Origin: Hyphomicrobiales bacterium | GTDB taxonomy: Bacteria > Pseudomonadota > Alphaproteobacteria > Rhizobiales > Rhizobiaceae | Direction of reading: 5' to 3' | DNA length: 64,000 bases | Assembly: GCA_900472625.1 (NCBI GenBank) | Contig: UCIT01000022.1 | Coordinates: forward strand, 16,626-80,625 | In this document: positions 8,459 to 18,388 of the stretch, in pieces | Position numbering within the stretch: the stretch's first letter is position 1 | How the letters are laid out: each line of letters opens with the position of its first letter | Notes under the pieces: generated by a model | Database searches by the model: none | What the model saw: the letters and a program-made list of their open reading frames with translations, nothing else | Told to the model about the DNA's origin: nothing | Program-made: the position numbers and the translations under genes

Positions 8459-9331
8459 ATGGCAACCCTACACACCCGCTCCGCTGCGCGCATGATGATG
8501 GCACCTTCGGTGCTGCTTCTCTTCGCCTGGATGATCGTCCCGCTGGTGATGACGATCTACTTCTCGTTCATCGACTACAATCTCTTGATGCCGAGCGACA
8601 ATCGCTTCGTCGGCTTCCTCAATTACAAGTTCTTCCTGACCGATCCGGCATTTTTCGACGCGTTGATCAACACGCTCGTGCTGGTGCTCAGCGTCCTCGT
8701 CATCACCATCGTCGGCGGTATCGCGCTGGCGCTGCTGCTCGACCAGCCGATGTTCGGCCAGGGGATCGTGCGCATCCTGGTGATCGCGCCGTTCTTCATC
8801 ATGCCGACGGTCGCCGCACTGGTGTGGAAGAACATGTTCATGAACCCGGTCAACGGGTTGTTCGCCTATATCGCCAAGCTGTTCGGCCTGCAGCCGCTCG
8901 ACTGGCTCGCCAATGCGCCGCTGTTTTCGATCATCCTGATCGTCGCCTGGCAGTGGCTGCCATTCGCCACGCTGATCCTGCTCACCGCGCTGCAGTCGCT
9001 GTCGGAAGAGCAGAAGGAAGCGGCCGAGATGGATGGCGCCGGCTTCTTCTCGGTGTTCGTCTACATCATCCTGCCGCACATGGCGCGTGCCATCACCGTG
9101 GTCATCCTGATCGAGACGATCTTCCTGCTCTCCGTCTTTGCCGAAATCCTCGTCACCACCAATGGCGGCCCCGGCACCAGCAGCACCAACCTGACCTATC
9201 TCGTCTACAACAGGGCACTGCTGCAGTTCGACATCGGTGGCGCGTCGGCCGGCGGTATCATCGCGGTCATCCTCGCCAATATCGTTGCTATCTTCCTCGT
9301 CCGCATCGTCGGCAAGAACCTGGAGGCTTGA
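8459..9331 (+). CDS. smoF: Polyol ABC transporter permease 1
   Basis: Inner-membrane permease of the MalF/UgpA class, 290 residues with about six hydrophobic segments starting near residue 17. The ATPase-contacting loop is present (EEQKEAAEMDGAGF, then ILPHMARA). It pairs with smoG, whose ATG follows this stop codon by one base (TGA-G-ATG), so translation is likely coupled. With SmoE and SmoK it forms a CUT1-type polyol importer. Confidence 0.92.
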   Translation: MATLHTRSAARMMMAPSVLLLFAWMIVPLVMTIYFSFIDYNLLMPSDNRFVGFLNYKFFLTDPAFFDALINTLVLVLSVLVITIVGGIALALLLDQPMFGQGIVRILVIAPFFIMPTVAALVWKNMFMNPVNGLFAYIAKLFGLQPLDWLANAPLFSIILIVAWQWLPFATLILLTALQSLSEEQKEAAEMDGAGFFSVFVYIILPHMARAITVVILIETIFLLSVFAEILVTTNGGPGTSSTNLTYLVYNRALLQFDIGGASAGGIIAVILANIVAIFLVRIVGKNLEA

Positions 9332-9332
9332 G

Positions 9333-10163
9333 ATGGCTAGAAAGATCACAACCCAGCGCAAGGTGATCGTCACCGCTGTCGCCTGGACCATCGGCATCAT
9401 CATCTTCTTCCCGATCCTGTGGACGTTCCTGACGAGCTTCAAGTCGGAAGCCGATGCCATTGCCTCGCCGCCGCAGTTCCTGTTCTTCCACTGGACGACC
9501 GAGAACTATCTCGAGGTGCAGAGCCGCTCGAACTACTTCAGCCACTTCATGAACTCGGTGATCATCGCCTTCGGCTCGACGCTGCTCGGCCTGATCATCG
9601 CCGTTCCGTCCGCCTGGGCGATGGCGTTCTCGCCGACCAAGCGGACCAAGGACGTGTTGATGTGGATGCTGTCGACGAAGATGATGCCGCCGGTCGGCGC
9701 GCTCATCCCGATCTATCTGATGTTCCGCAACACCGGCCTGCTGGACAGCCGCCTCGGCCTCGTCGTGGTGCTGATGCTGATCAACCTGCCGATCATCATC
9801 TGGATGCTCTACACCTACTTCAAGGAAATCCCCGGCGAGATCCTCGAAGCGGCCCGCATGGACGGCGCCTCGCTGATGAAGGAAATCATCTACGTGCTGA
9901 CGCCGATGGCCGTGCCCGGCATTGCCTCGACACTGCTCCTCAACATCATCCTGGCCTGGAACGAAGCCTTCTGGACGCTCAACCTCACCGCTTCCAAAGC
10001 GGCGCCGCTGACCACGTTCATCGCGTCCTATTCCAGCCCGGAAGGACTTTTCTACGCCAAGCTTTCGGCAGCATCGACCATGGCAATCGCCCCGATCCTG
10101 ATCCTCGGCTGGTTCAGCCAGAAACAACTCGTCCGCGGCCTGACCTTCGGCGCGGTGAAATAA
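9333..10163 (+). CDS. smoG: Polyol ABC transporter permease 2
   Basis: Second inner-membrane permease of the MalG class, 276 residues with six predicted membrane segments and the coupling loop EILEAARMDGASL. The ATG at 9333 was chosen because it follows the smoF stop directly and sits behind GGAGGCTTGAG; longer readings would lie inside smoF. It is 18 bp from smoK and forms the heterodimeric channel with SmoF. Confidence 0.92.
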   Translation: MARKITTQRKVIVTAVAWTIGIIIFFPILWTFLTSFKSEADAIASPPQFLFFHWTTENYLEVQSRSNYFSHFMNSVIIAFGSTLLGLIIAVPSAWAMAFSPTKRTKDVLMWMLSTKMMPPVGALIPIYLMFRNTGLLDSRLGLVVVLMLINLPIIIWMLYTYFKEIPGEILEAARMDGASLMKEIIYVLTPMAVPGIASTLLLNIILAWNEAFWTLNLTASKAAPLTTFIASYSSPEGLFYAKLSAASTMAIAPILILGWFSQKQLVRGLTFGAVK

Positions 10164-10181
10164 GAACTTAGGGAGAGAGAC

Positions 10182-11180
<999 letters not shown>

Positions 11181-11283
11181 AGCCGCTCGCCGGGGGTGGG
11201 GACAACAGTGCGTGCCGGACACGGTGCCCGGCGCGCCGATACCGGGGTCCCATGACCCTGAAGACCTTCAAGAGGACTGAGAC

Positions 11284-12765
11284 ATGACGTGCAAACTATC
11301 GCTGGCAACGCTTTCCGACGCGGCAAAGACGGCCACTGTGCCGGCCTATGAGCGGGCGTCGCTGAAGGCGGGCATCGTGCACTTCGGCGTCGGCAATTTC
11401 CACCGCGCCCACCAGGCGATCTACCTCGACGACCTGTTCAACAAGGGCGAGGACCATGACTGGGCGATCATCGGCGCCGGCATCCTGCCGTCCGATGCGG
11501 CGATGCGCGATAAGCTCGCCGCCCAGGATTTCCTGACGACCGTGGTCGAGCAGGACAACAACAAGACCTCGGCACGCGTCACCGCGCCGATGATCGACAT
11601 CCTGCCGGTCGGCGACGCCAAGACGATCATCGCCAAGCTCGCCGATCCCTCGATCCGCATCGTCTCGATGACGATCACCGAGGGCGGCTACTTCATCGAC
11701 GCGTCGGGCAAGTTCAACCCCGCGCATCCGGCGATCGCGGCTGATGGCCAGAACCCCGGTGATCCTAAGACCGTGTTCGGCCTCGTCGTTGCCGGCCTCA
11801 AGGCGCGCAAGGACAAGGGCCTGGTGCCGTTCACCGTGATGTCGTGCGACAACATTCCGCATAACGGCGTCGTCACCAAAAATGCCGTCGTCGGCACGGC
11901 GGCACTGTCCGATCCCGCCTTCGCCGAGTGGATCAAGGCCAACGTCGCGTTCCCGAATGCCATGGTCGACCGCATCACGCCGGCCACCGGCCAGCGCGAG
12001 ATCGACCTGCTCAAAGACGTGTTTGATATCGAGGACAACTGGCCGGTCTATTGCGAAGAGTTCAAGCAGTGGGTGCTCGAAGACAAGTTCACCGCCGGCC
12101 GTCCGGCGCTGGAGAATGTCGGCGTCACCTTCGTGCCCGACGTGACCCCCTACGAGCACATGAAGATCCGTATCCTCAACGGCGGCCATGCGGCCATCGC
12201 CTATCCGGCGGCGCTGATGGATATCCATTTCGTGCACGACTCGATGGAAGATCCGCTGATCCGCGCCTTCCTCGCCAAGCTCGAGACCGACGAGATCATT
12301 CCGATCGTGCCGCCGGTGCCGAATACGTCGCTGACGGATTACTTCGCGCTGATCGAACACCGCCTGCTCAACCCGAAGATCGCCGACACCATCCCGCGCC
12401 TGGCGCAGGACGGCTCCAACCGTCAGCCGAAGTTCATCCTGCCCTCGACACTCGACAACCTGAACCAGGGTCGCGATGTCGTCGGTCTGGCGCTGGTCTC
12501 AGCACTCTGGTGCCGCTACTTCGCCGGCAAGACGGACAGCGGCCAGGACATCGTCTTTAACGATGCCAGCGCCGACCGGCTGCATGCCGCGGCGCTGAAG
12601 GCCAAGGACGATCCGGCTGCCTTCCTCGCCTTCGACGATATCTTCGGCGAAGTGGCGAAGTCGGAGCTGTTCCGCAAGCGCTTCGCGCATGCGCTGAAGA
12701 CGCTCTGGGACAAGGGCACCCGCGAGACGCTGCAGCTTTACCTCGACAACAAGCTCTCGGCTTAG
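11284..12765 (+). CDS. mtlK: Mannitol 2-dehydrogenase
   Basis: NAD-dependent oxidation of D-mannitol to D-fructose (also D-arabitol to D-xylulose in characterised relatives). At 493 residues it has the usual length of the polyol-specific long-chain dehydrogenase family. The N-terminal nucleotide-binding motif is GVGNFHRAHQAIYLDDL and the family signature K-x4-N-x2-H is seen as KIRILNGGH. It follows smoK after 103 bp with no promoter-like motif that I can see, so it is probably in the same transcript. It supplies the catabolic step for sugars imported by SmoEFGK. Confidence 0.93.
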   Translation: MTCKLSLATLSDAAKTATVPAYERASLKAGIVHFGVGNFHRAHQAIYLDDLFNKGEDHDWAIIGAGILPSDAAMRDKLAAQDFLTTVVEQDNNKTSARVTAPMIDILPVGDAKTIIAKLADPSIRIVSMTITEGGYFIDASGKFNPAHPAIAADGQNPGDPKTVFGLVVAGLKARKDKGLVPFTVMSCDNIPHNGVVTKNAVVGTAALSDPAFAEWIKANVAFPNAMVDRITPATGQREIDLLKDVFDIEDNWPVYCEEFKQWVLEDKFTAGRPALENVGVTFVPDVTPYEHMKIRILNGGHAAIAYPAALMDIHFVHDSMEDPLIRAFLAKLETDEIIPIVPPVPNTSLTDYFALIEHRLLNPKIADTIPRLAQDGSNRQPKFILPSTLDNLNQGRDVVGLALVSALWCRYFAGKTDSGQDIVFNDASADRLHAAALKAKDDPAAFLAFDDIFGEVAKSELFRKRFAHALKTLWDKGTRETLQLYLDNKLSA

Positions 12766-12776
12766 GGTGGTGAAGC

Positions 12777-13466
12777 ATGGCTGACAGCGAGAAGCGCCTG
12801 GTCATTTTCGATTGCGATGGCGTTCTCGTCGATAGCGAGCCGATTTCCGTCAGCGTTCTCGTCAAGGCGATGAACGATCTCAATGTGCCGATCACCGAGG
12901 AGGAGGTCTATGGCCGCTTCCTCGGGCGCAGTCTCGCAACCGTGATCGACACGATGAAGACCGAGTATGACGTGCATCCGGGGGAGGCGTTTCTCGAGCA
13001 GATCCGCACGGACCTCTACGCACGCTTCCGCACGGAGCTGAAGCCGATCGGGGGCGTTGGTGCAACCATCGATGCGCTCGATATTCCCTGCTGCGTGGCG
13101 TCGTCCAGCCAGATCGAGCGCATCCGCCTGTCGCTGACGGTGACCGGCCTGATCGACAAGCTGCCGCATATCTTCAGCGCCTCCATGGTTAAGAACGGCA
13201 AGCCGGCGCCGGATCTCTTCCTGCACGCGGCCCATGAAATGCAGGCCGCGCCGGCCGAGTGCGTGGTCATCGAAGACAGTCCTGCCGGCATCGAGGCGGC
13301 GAAGGCGGCGGGCATGACGGTGTTTGCCTTCACCGGCGGATCGCACGCCAATTTTGCCGGCTATCGTGCTGAACTGGAGCGACTTTCTCCCGATGCGACG
13401 TTTGACGTCATGCCGGAATTGATACACCTTGTCCGCACCTTCAAGCAGGACGGGATTCACCTTTAA
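12777..13466 (+). CDS. HAD-IA family phosphatase/phosphoglucomutase-like
   Basis: Cytoplasmic haloacid-dehalogenase hydrolase of 229 residues. Motif I is FDCDGVLVDSEP with nucleophile D12 and acid/base D14. A helical cap follows (about 18-85), then motif II VASSS, the motif III lysine in NGKPAPD, and motif IV VIEDSPAGIEAAKAAGM. This pattern fits small sugar-phosphate phosphatases or beta-phosphoglucomutase relatives. It begins 11 bp after mtlK and overlaps the kinase gene by one base (TAATG), so it belongs to the polyol operon, where it may dephosphorylate a misphosphorylated sugar or polyol. The substrate is unknown. Confidence 0.85.
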   Translation: MADSEKRLVIFDCDGVLVDSEPISVSVLVKAMNDLNVPITEEEVYGRFLGRSLATVIDTMKTEYDVHPGEAFLEQIRTDLYARFRTELKPIGGVGATIDALDIPCCVASSSQIERIRLSLTVTGLIDKLPHIFSASMVKNGKPAPDLFLHAAHEMQAAPAECVVIEDSPAGIEAAKAAGMTVFAFTGGSHANFAGYRAELERLSPDATFDVMPELIHLVRTFKQDGIHL

Positions 13467-15049
13467 TGCCTCAGCATGTGGTCGCGGTCGATATCGGCAC
13501 GGGCAGTGCACGCGCCGGCGTCTTCGATGCCGGAGGCCAGTTGCTCGGCAAGGCCGAGCATCCGATCATCATGAACCGGCCGCGTGAAAACCATGCGGAG
13601 CACGATTCGGAAGACATCTGGTCGGCCGTCAGCATCGCGGTGCGCAAGGCGATGGAGCAATCGGGTATTCCGCCGGAAACGGTCGGGGCCATCGGCTTCG
13701 ATGGCACCTGCTCGCTCGTGGTGCGCGACATCGACGGCGGCCAGATCAGCGTGTCCACCGGCGGCGAGCGGCGCTTCGATACGATCGTCTGGCTCGATCA
13801 TCGGGCCCTGAAGGAAGCCGATTTCTGTACGGCCACGCAGCATGAGGTGCTGGAACATTCGGGGCATTTCATGTCGCCGGAGATGGAGATGCCGAAGCTG
13901 ATGTGGCTGAAGCAGAAGCTGCCCGGCACCTGGATGAACACCGGCTATCTCTTCGACCTCGCCGACTTCATGACCTGGAAGGCCACCGGTTCGCTGGCCC
14001 GCTCGCGCTGCACGCTGACCGCCAAGTGGAATTATCTGGCGCATCAAAAGCAGGGATGGCGCAAGGATTTTCTCGAGCAGATCGGTCTCGACGACCTGCA
14101 GGCGCGCGGGCGCTTGCCCGACGAGACGGCTGCCGTCGGCAGCAGCGTCGGAACGCTGACGCAGGAGGCCGCATCGGCGCTTGGCCTTACGACCGCCTGT
14201 CATGTGTCTGCGGGAATGGTCGATGCCTATGCCGGCGCGCTCGGGACGCTTGGCGGCGATGCGCATGACCCGGAGCGGCTGGAGCGGCAACTGGCGCTGA
14301 TTGCCGGTACGTCGAGCTGCATCGTGTCGTTTTCGCACGAGCGCCGCCCGAGCCACGGCATGTGGGGCCCCTATTACGAGGCGGTGTTTCCCGGAACCTG
14401 GTTGGTCGAGGCCGGCCAGTCTGCCACCGGCGCCTTGCTCGACCACGTGGTCAGGATGCATGCGGCTGGCGGCGAGCCGACGGCGGCGCTGCATCAGAAG
14501 ATCGTCTCGCGGATCTCGCAACTGCGCGCCGAGGAGGGCGACCAGTTCGGTGCCCGGATTTTCGTGCTCCCCGATTTTCACGGCAACCGTTCGCCGCTGG
14601 CCGATCCGCATGCGGTCGGCGCCATCAGCGGCCTGACGCTCGATACGTCGTTCGACGGGCTCTGCACGCTCTACTGGCGCACGGCCGTCGCCATCGCGCT
14701 CGGCATCCGGCACATTCTCGAGCGAATGAAGGAATACGGTTACGGGCCGGACACGCTGCACGTCGCCGGCGGGCATGTGAAGAACCCGGTGCTGATGGAA
14801 CTCTATTCGGATGCGACCGGCTGCAGGGTCGTGGTGCCGAAAATGAACGAGGCGGTGCTTCTTGGCACCGCCATGGCGGCTTCGGTTGCCTGCGGATTGC
14901 ACGCCGACCTGCCGACGGCGGGGGCAGCGATGTATCCCGGCGGCGAGGTGAGGGTGCCGGATGAGCGTAAGCGGGCGCTTTACGATCGCGAGTATCGCCG
15001 ACTGCTGGCGATGTACCGGCATCGCGCCGAGCTTGAGGCGATGGAATAG
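13466..15049 (+). CDS. FGGY family carbohydrate kinase (D-ribulose/xylulose kinase-like)
   Basis: ATP-dependent sugar kinase of 527 residues. The N-terminal phosphate motif is VAVDIGTGSARAGVFD, a middle motif is GFDGTCSLVV, the catalytic Asp region is SAGMVDAYAGALG, and the adenosine motif is HVAGGHVKNP. The length and the GTSSCIV and MWGPYYEA segments point to the ribulokinase/YpCarbK branch and not to classical XylB, which is encoded separately at 51487. Last gene of the smo operon; its ATG shares one base with the HAD stop. It may phosphorylate a pentulose made by MtlK from arabitol or by another enzyme. Confidence 0.85.
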   Translation: MPQHVVAVDIGTGSARAGVFDAGGQLLGKAEHPIIMNRPRENHAEHDSEDIWSAVSIAVRKAMEQSGIPPETVGAIGFDGTCSLVVRDIDGGQISVSTGGERRFDTIVWLDHRALKEADFCTATQHEVLEHSGHFMSPEMEMPKLMWLKQKLPGTWMNTGYLFDLADFMTWKATGSLARSRCTLTAKWNYLAHQKQGWRKDFLEQIGLDDLQARGRLPDETAAVGSSVGTLTQEAASALGLTTACHVSAGMVDAYAGALGTLGGDAHDPERLERQLALIAGTSSCIVSFSHERRPSHGMWGPYYEAVFPGTWLVEAGQSATGALLDHVVRMHAAGGEPTAALHQKIVSRISQLRAEEGDQFGARIFVLPDFHGNRSPLADPHAVGAISGLTLDTSFDGLCTLYWRTAVAIALGIRHILERMKEYGYGPDTLHVAGGHVKNPVLMELYSDATGCRVVVPKMNEAVLLGTAMAASVACGLHADLPTAGAAMYPGGEVRVPDERKRALYDREYRRLLAMYRHRAELEAME

Positions 15050-15088
15050 CGCACGCGGACGCTGACATCCGTCAGGCGTGACTGACGT

Positions 15089-15943
15089 TCAGCGGCTTGC
15101 ATCCTCGCCGAGCATGGCGCTGAATTCGGCCATGCGTCCGGCCCGCAAGGTGGCCTCTTCGCCGACGGCCGCAATCACCGCTGAGGACATACAGTCGAGC
15201 AGGGCGATGACCGGTGGCAGGTTGTCCGCTTCGCCGGCTCGTGCCGGCGGCAAAGGCAGGATGAGATTGGCCTGATCCGGCATCCAGTTTGCGCTCTGGG
15301 CGCTGATCAGCACGACCCGGTAACCGTACCGACGCGCGATGCGGGCGAGCAGCCGGGCCTTCTTGAAACGCTGGCTGTCGATGATGACGACAAGCGCTTC
15401 GTTGCCGTTGACGCGGGCAAACAACTCGGCAAAGCGATTGCCGGATCCGTCGAGCGCATGTACGCCGTCACGCGCCTGGGTCAGGCGCTGGCTGAAATGG
15501 GTGGCGAAGCTCGCCTGCGATACGTGGGTGGCGATGAACACTTCGCGGGCGTTGCGGATCGCCGAGATGGTTTCGCTCCACTGTGGTTGCCCGGTCAGAT
15601 GGTAGATGTGGTGCAGGGCCTGGATTTGTTCGGAGACGAGCACGGCAAGTGGCTTGCCATCGGATGCATCGACTTGCAACTCTGTCATCGATGCCTGCAT
15701 CTGGGTGGCCGAAACGCTAGAGACGTCACGGATCTGCACCTTGACGCTATCCAGCCCCTGATAGCCGAGCGCGCGCAGGAAGCGGCCGACGGTCATCGGG
15801 CTGAGGTCCAGCCGGTCTGCCACCGAGGCGGCCGTCTCGAACGGCAGGTCGCTCAGATGTTCGGTGAAATATTTTGCGATACGACGCTCGGCAGGCGTGC
15901 CGGATTTCGAATACTGGCGGAGCTTCTGAACAAAGTCTTCCAC
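15089..15943 (-). CDS. MurR/RpiR family transcriptional regulator
   Basis: Regulator of 284 residues. The N-terminal RpiR-type HTH includes SPMTVGRFLRALGYQG, and the C-terminal SIS sugar-phosphate-binding domain runs from about residue 110 to 260 (EVFIATHVSQASFATHFSQ, VVIIDSQRF). A GTG start at 15943 is chosen because the family begins close to VEDFVQKLRQYS; an upstream TTG at 16060 would add a 39-residue hydrophobic extension unlike the family. It converges on the polyol operon with a 39-bp gap, so its target may be elsewhere. The AT-rich tract at 15950-16160 holds the opposing promoters. Confidence 0.88.
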   Translation of the reverse strand: MEDFVQKLRQYSKSGTPAERRIAKYFTEHLSDLPFETAASVADRLDLSPMTVGRFLRALGYQGLDSVKVQIRDVSSVSATQMQASMTELQVDASDGKPLAVLVSEQIQALHHIYHLTGQPQWSETISAIRNAREVFIATHVSQASFATHFSQRLTQARDGVHALDGSGNRFAELFARVNGNEALVVIIDSQRFKKARLLARIARRYGYRVVLISAQSANWMPDQANLILPLPPARAGEADNLPPVIALLDCMSSAVIAAVGEEATLRAGRMAEFSAMLGEDASR

Positions 15944-16159
15944 GGTCGCTGTCCCGATGTCAGGAGTTTTTTCTCGTATTCTAATGAAACGTTTGCGCGG
16001 ACAGATAGTCCAAACGCAATGCAAGTATGCCAGAATGCTTATTAAAATATATATTAACAAACGCTTTTGAACAACAATTCCGTTAATTTAGCGAAATAAT
16101 TTCAGCCTTGCCGTTCAAAGATCAGATTCCTACATCTTTCGCGCAACCGGAGACGTCAC

Positions 16160-16873
16160 ATGATCCTTGAAGCAGCCCGCCTGTCAGCTTCCAATCTGTT
16201 CGCTGCCGAAACGCGTTCGGTCTTCTGGAAGGTGCTCGGGTTAACGGTTCTCGCGCTGATCGGCCTGTGGCTGGCGTTGCGCGGCGTGTTCATGACCTTC
16301 CTGTTCCCGTGGCTCGCGAGCTTCTTTCCCGACTTGCCGGACTGGGCTGGATGGCTGGGCTTCGTGTTCGCCATCATGGCCGGCATCGGGCTGGCGCTTG
16401 GGCTCGCTTTGCTTCTGTCACCGGTGACGGCGCTGATTGCCGGGCTTTTTCTCGACGATGTCGCCGAGGTCGTGGAAAAGCGCGACTATCCCGGCGACGT
16501 GCCCGGCACGCCGATGCCGCTCGGGCCAGCGATGCTGAGTTCGATAAAATTTCTCGGTGTGGTCATTGCCGGTAATATCGTGGCGCTGTTCCTCCTGTTC
16601 ATCCCGGGGATCAACCTCGTCGCCTTCTTTCTGGTCAACGGCTACCTGCTCGGCCGCGAATTCTTCGAGTTCGCGGCCATGCGTTTCCGGTCGCCCGACG
16701 AGGCGCGGCTGTTTCGCCAGAAGCACGCGCCGACGGTGTTCATGGCCGGCCTGGTGATCGCCGTGTTCCTGGCCATCCCCATCGTCAACCTGCTGACGCC
16801 GCTGTTTGCAGCCGGCATGATGGTGCATCTGCACAAGCTGTTGTCGCGCAGGGAGCTCGGCGTCCGCGTCTGA
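16160..16873 (+). CDS. EI24/CysZ-like inner-membrane protein
   Basis: Membrane protein of 237 residues with four to five hydrophobic segments (about 25-55, 70-100, 130-160, 195-225). The order matches the EI24 domain family that includes the sulfate transporter CysZ. Its NGYLLGREFFEFAAMR motif is characteristic of the family. The start follows GGAG at a good distance. It stands alone, with no cysteine-biosynthesis genes nearby, so a sulfate role is only a family-based guess. Confidence 0.8.
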   Translation: MILEAARLSASNLFAAETRSVFWKVLGLTVLALIGLWLALRGVFMTFLFPWLASFFPDLPDWAGWLGFVFAIMAGIGLALGLALLLSPVTALIAGLFLDDVAEVVEKRDYPGDVPGTPMPLGPAMLSSIKFLGVVIAGNIVALFLLFIPGINLVAFFLVNGYLLGREFFEFAAMRFRSPDEARLFRQKHAPTVFMAGLVIAVFLAIPIVNLLTPLFAAGMMVHLHKLLSRRELGVRV

Positions 16874-16879
16874 TCGCTG

Positions 16880-16976
16880 GAGCAGGTCCGCTTTTCTTCG
16901 AACCGCGGACCTGCTCTAGGCTTTTGTTTTCACACAATTCCGGACGGAAAACCGCTTCGCACTTTTCCTGGAATTG
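16880..16976. repeat. Palindromic repeat, family C copy 1
   Basis: A perfect 12-bp inverted repeat GAGCAGGTCCGC/GCGGACCTGCTC (16880-16891 with 16905-16916) is followed by CAATTCC...GGAATTG arms (16935-16941, 16970-16976). The latter enclose a core containing, on the minus strand, AAAAGTGCGAAGCGGTTTTC. A related core recurs in the opposite orientation at 26919-26965. It lies between the convergent cysZ-like and nth genes. Confidence 0.7.
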
Positions 16977-16978
16977 CT

Positions 16979-17773
16979 CTAGTCGACGCCTTCGCCGATC
17001 ACCTGTGGCGGCAGCTCGACCAGCGGGGCCGGAATGTCGCAGCTCTTTTCGGGCGAGCGACAGAGATCGGCGATGACGCAGTGCTCGCATTCGGCGCGCC
17101 GCGCCTTGCAGGTATAGCGGCCATGCAGGATCAGCCAGTGGTGGGCGTGATAGAGGTAGTGCTTCGGGATCACCTTCATCAGCCGCGCCTCGACCTCGTC
17201 GGGCGTCTTGCCCGGCGCCAGTTTGATGCGGTTGGCGATGCGGAAGATGTGGGTGTCGACGGCCATGGTTGCCTGGCCGAAGGCCATCGACAGAACGACG
17301 TTGGCGGTCTTGCGGCCGACGCCGGGCAGCATCACCAGCTCGTCGCGTGTCTGCGGCACGACGCTGCCGAAAACCTCGACCAGCATCCGCGACAGGGCAA
17401 TCACGTTCTTCGCCTTGTTGCGGTAAAGGCCGATGGTCTTGATGTAGTCGCGCACCTTGTCCTCGCCGAGGGCAAGCATCTTTTCCGGCGTGTCGGCAAC
17501 CTTGAACAGGGCGCGCGTCGCCTTGTTGACGCCGGCGTCCGTCGCCTGCGCGGACAGCGCCACGGCGACCACCAGCGTGAACGGGTTGGAATGCTCGAGC
17601 TCGCCCTTCGGCTCTGGCCGCTGGATCGAGAAGCGGCGGAACATCTCCTCGCGCTCGGCCTCGCTGTACACGGACCGGACCGCAGCCAGCTTCTTGCGGC
17701 GGACGACGGGGTTCTCTGGTGCTTTCGCAGACTGCGACGATGTGGCGGCGGATTTGAGTTTCGGAGTGGACAT
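16979..17773 (-). CDS. nth: Endonuclease III (DNA glycosylase/AP lyase)
   Basis: Base-excision repair enzyme that removes oxidised pyrimidines and cleaves abasic sites, 264 residues. The helix-hairpin-helix LPGVGRKTANVV carries catalytic K155, the catalytic Asp is D173 (AVDTHIF), and the 4Fe-4S cluster is C222-x6-C229-x2-C232-x5-C238. There is a basic N-terminal extension of about 35 residues relative to the E. coli enzyme. ATG 17773 lies only 22 bp from the divergent DUF2244 start; upstream ATG 17797 would make the two genes overlap. Confidence 0.95.
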   Translation of the reverse strand: MSTPKLKSAATSSQSAKAPENPVVRRKKLAAVRSVYSEAEREEMFRRFSIQRPEPKGELEHSNPFTLVVAVALSAQATDAGVNKATRALFKVADTPEKMLALGEDKVRDYIKTIGLYRNKAKNVIALSRMLVEVFGSVVPQTRDELVMLPGVGRKTANVVLSMAFGQATMAVDTHIFRIANRIKLAPGKTPDEVEARLMKVIPKHYLYHAHHWLILHGRYTCKARRAECEHCVIADLCRSPEKSCDIPAPLVELPPQVIGEGVD

Positions 17774-17795
17774 TCCGAATCTATACTCGGCAGCC

Positions 17796-18308
17796 ATGAT
17801 GGAAAGCAACGCCGACAACGCCGCTCAACAGGCGGTTTTCGAGCAGCCCGTGTTTGCAGCCGAGCTCTATCCCCACCGGTCGCTGGGCCGCAAAGGGTTT
17901 CGGGTGATGCTGCTGCTGACGGGCGGCTTCTGCCTGTTCTATGGCCTGTTCTTCGTTGCGACCGGCGCCTGGCCGATCGGCCTGTTCTTCGGGCTGGATT
18001 TCCTGCTGCTCTACGGCGCCTTCAGGCTGAACTACCGCTCGGCGCGGACGCGCGAACTGGTGACGGTGTCGCGCACCGATATCGCCGTGCGCAAGATCGC
18101 CCCTTCGGGCCGGACCATCGAGCATCATTTCAATCCGTTCTGGACTCGGTTCATGGTGCGCCGTGACGACGAAATCGGCATCCTGTCGATGCATATCTCG
18201 GGGCAGGGGCGCGGCACCGATATCGGCTCGTTCCTCAACCCGGATGACCGCGAAAGCTTCGCCAAAGCATTCAAGCGGGCGCTGGCGACGGTGACGCAAC
18301 GTATCTAA
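17796..18308 (+). CDS. DUF2244 domain membrane protein
   Basis: Protein of 170 residues with two adjacent membrane segments (about 35-75: VMLLLTGGFCLFYGLFF and LFFGLDFLLLYGAF) and a C-terminal soluble part containing RTIEHHFNPFWTRF. The layout matches DUF2244, a family of unknown function common in alphaproteobacteria. ATG 17796 or the adjacent ATG 17799 is the start; longer reading runs antisense through nth. The start lies 22 bp from that of nth, so the two divergent promoters must sit inside each other's coding region. Confidence 0.85.
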   Translation: MMESNADNAAQQAVFEQPVFAAELYPHRSLGRKGFRVMLLLTGGFCLFYGLFFVATGAWPIGLFFGLDFLLLYGAFRLNYRSARTRELVTVSRTDIAVRKIAPSGRTIEHHFNPFWTRFMVRRDDEIGILSMHISGQGRGTDIGSFLNPDDRESFAKAFKRALATVTQRI

Positions 18309-18388
18309 GCGATCCCTTGCATGCCTGCAAGAATCGGGTGGCTCGGCGGATGCCCCTTGACTATCTCCTTGTGACAAGGAGAAAGATC

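Noticed and set aside
11181..11283. Remnant of smoS between smoK and mtlK
   Set aside because: No dehydrogenase motif in any frame of the 103 bp, so I treat the gene as absent and not as a pseudogene.
15944..16060. N-terminal extension of the RpiR regulator from TTG 16060
   Set aside because: Adds a hydrophobic stretch unlike the family; GTG 15943 fits the usual RpiR start.
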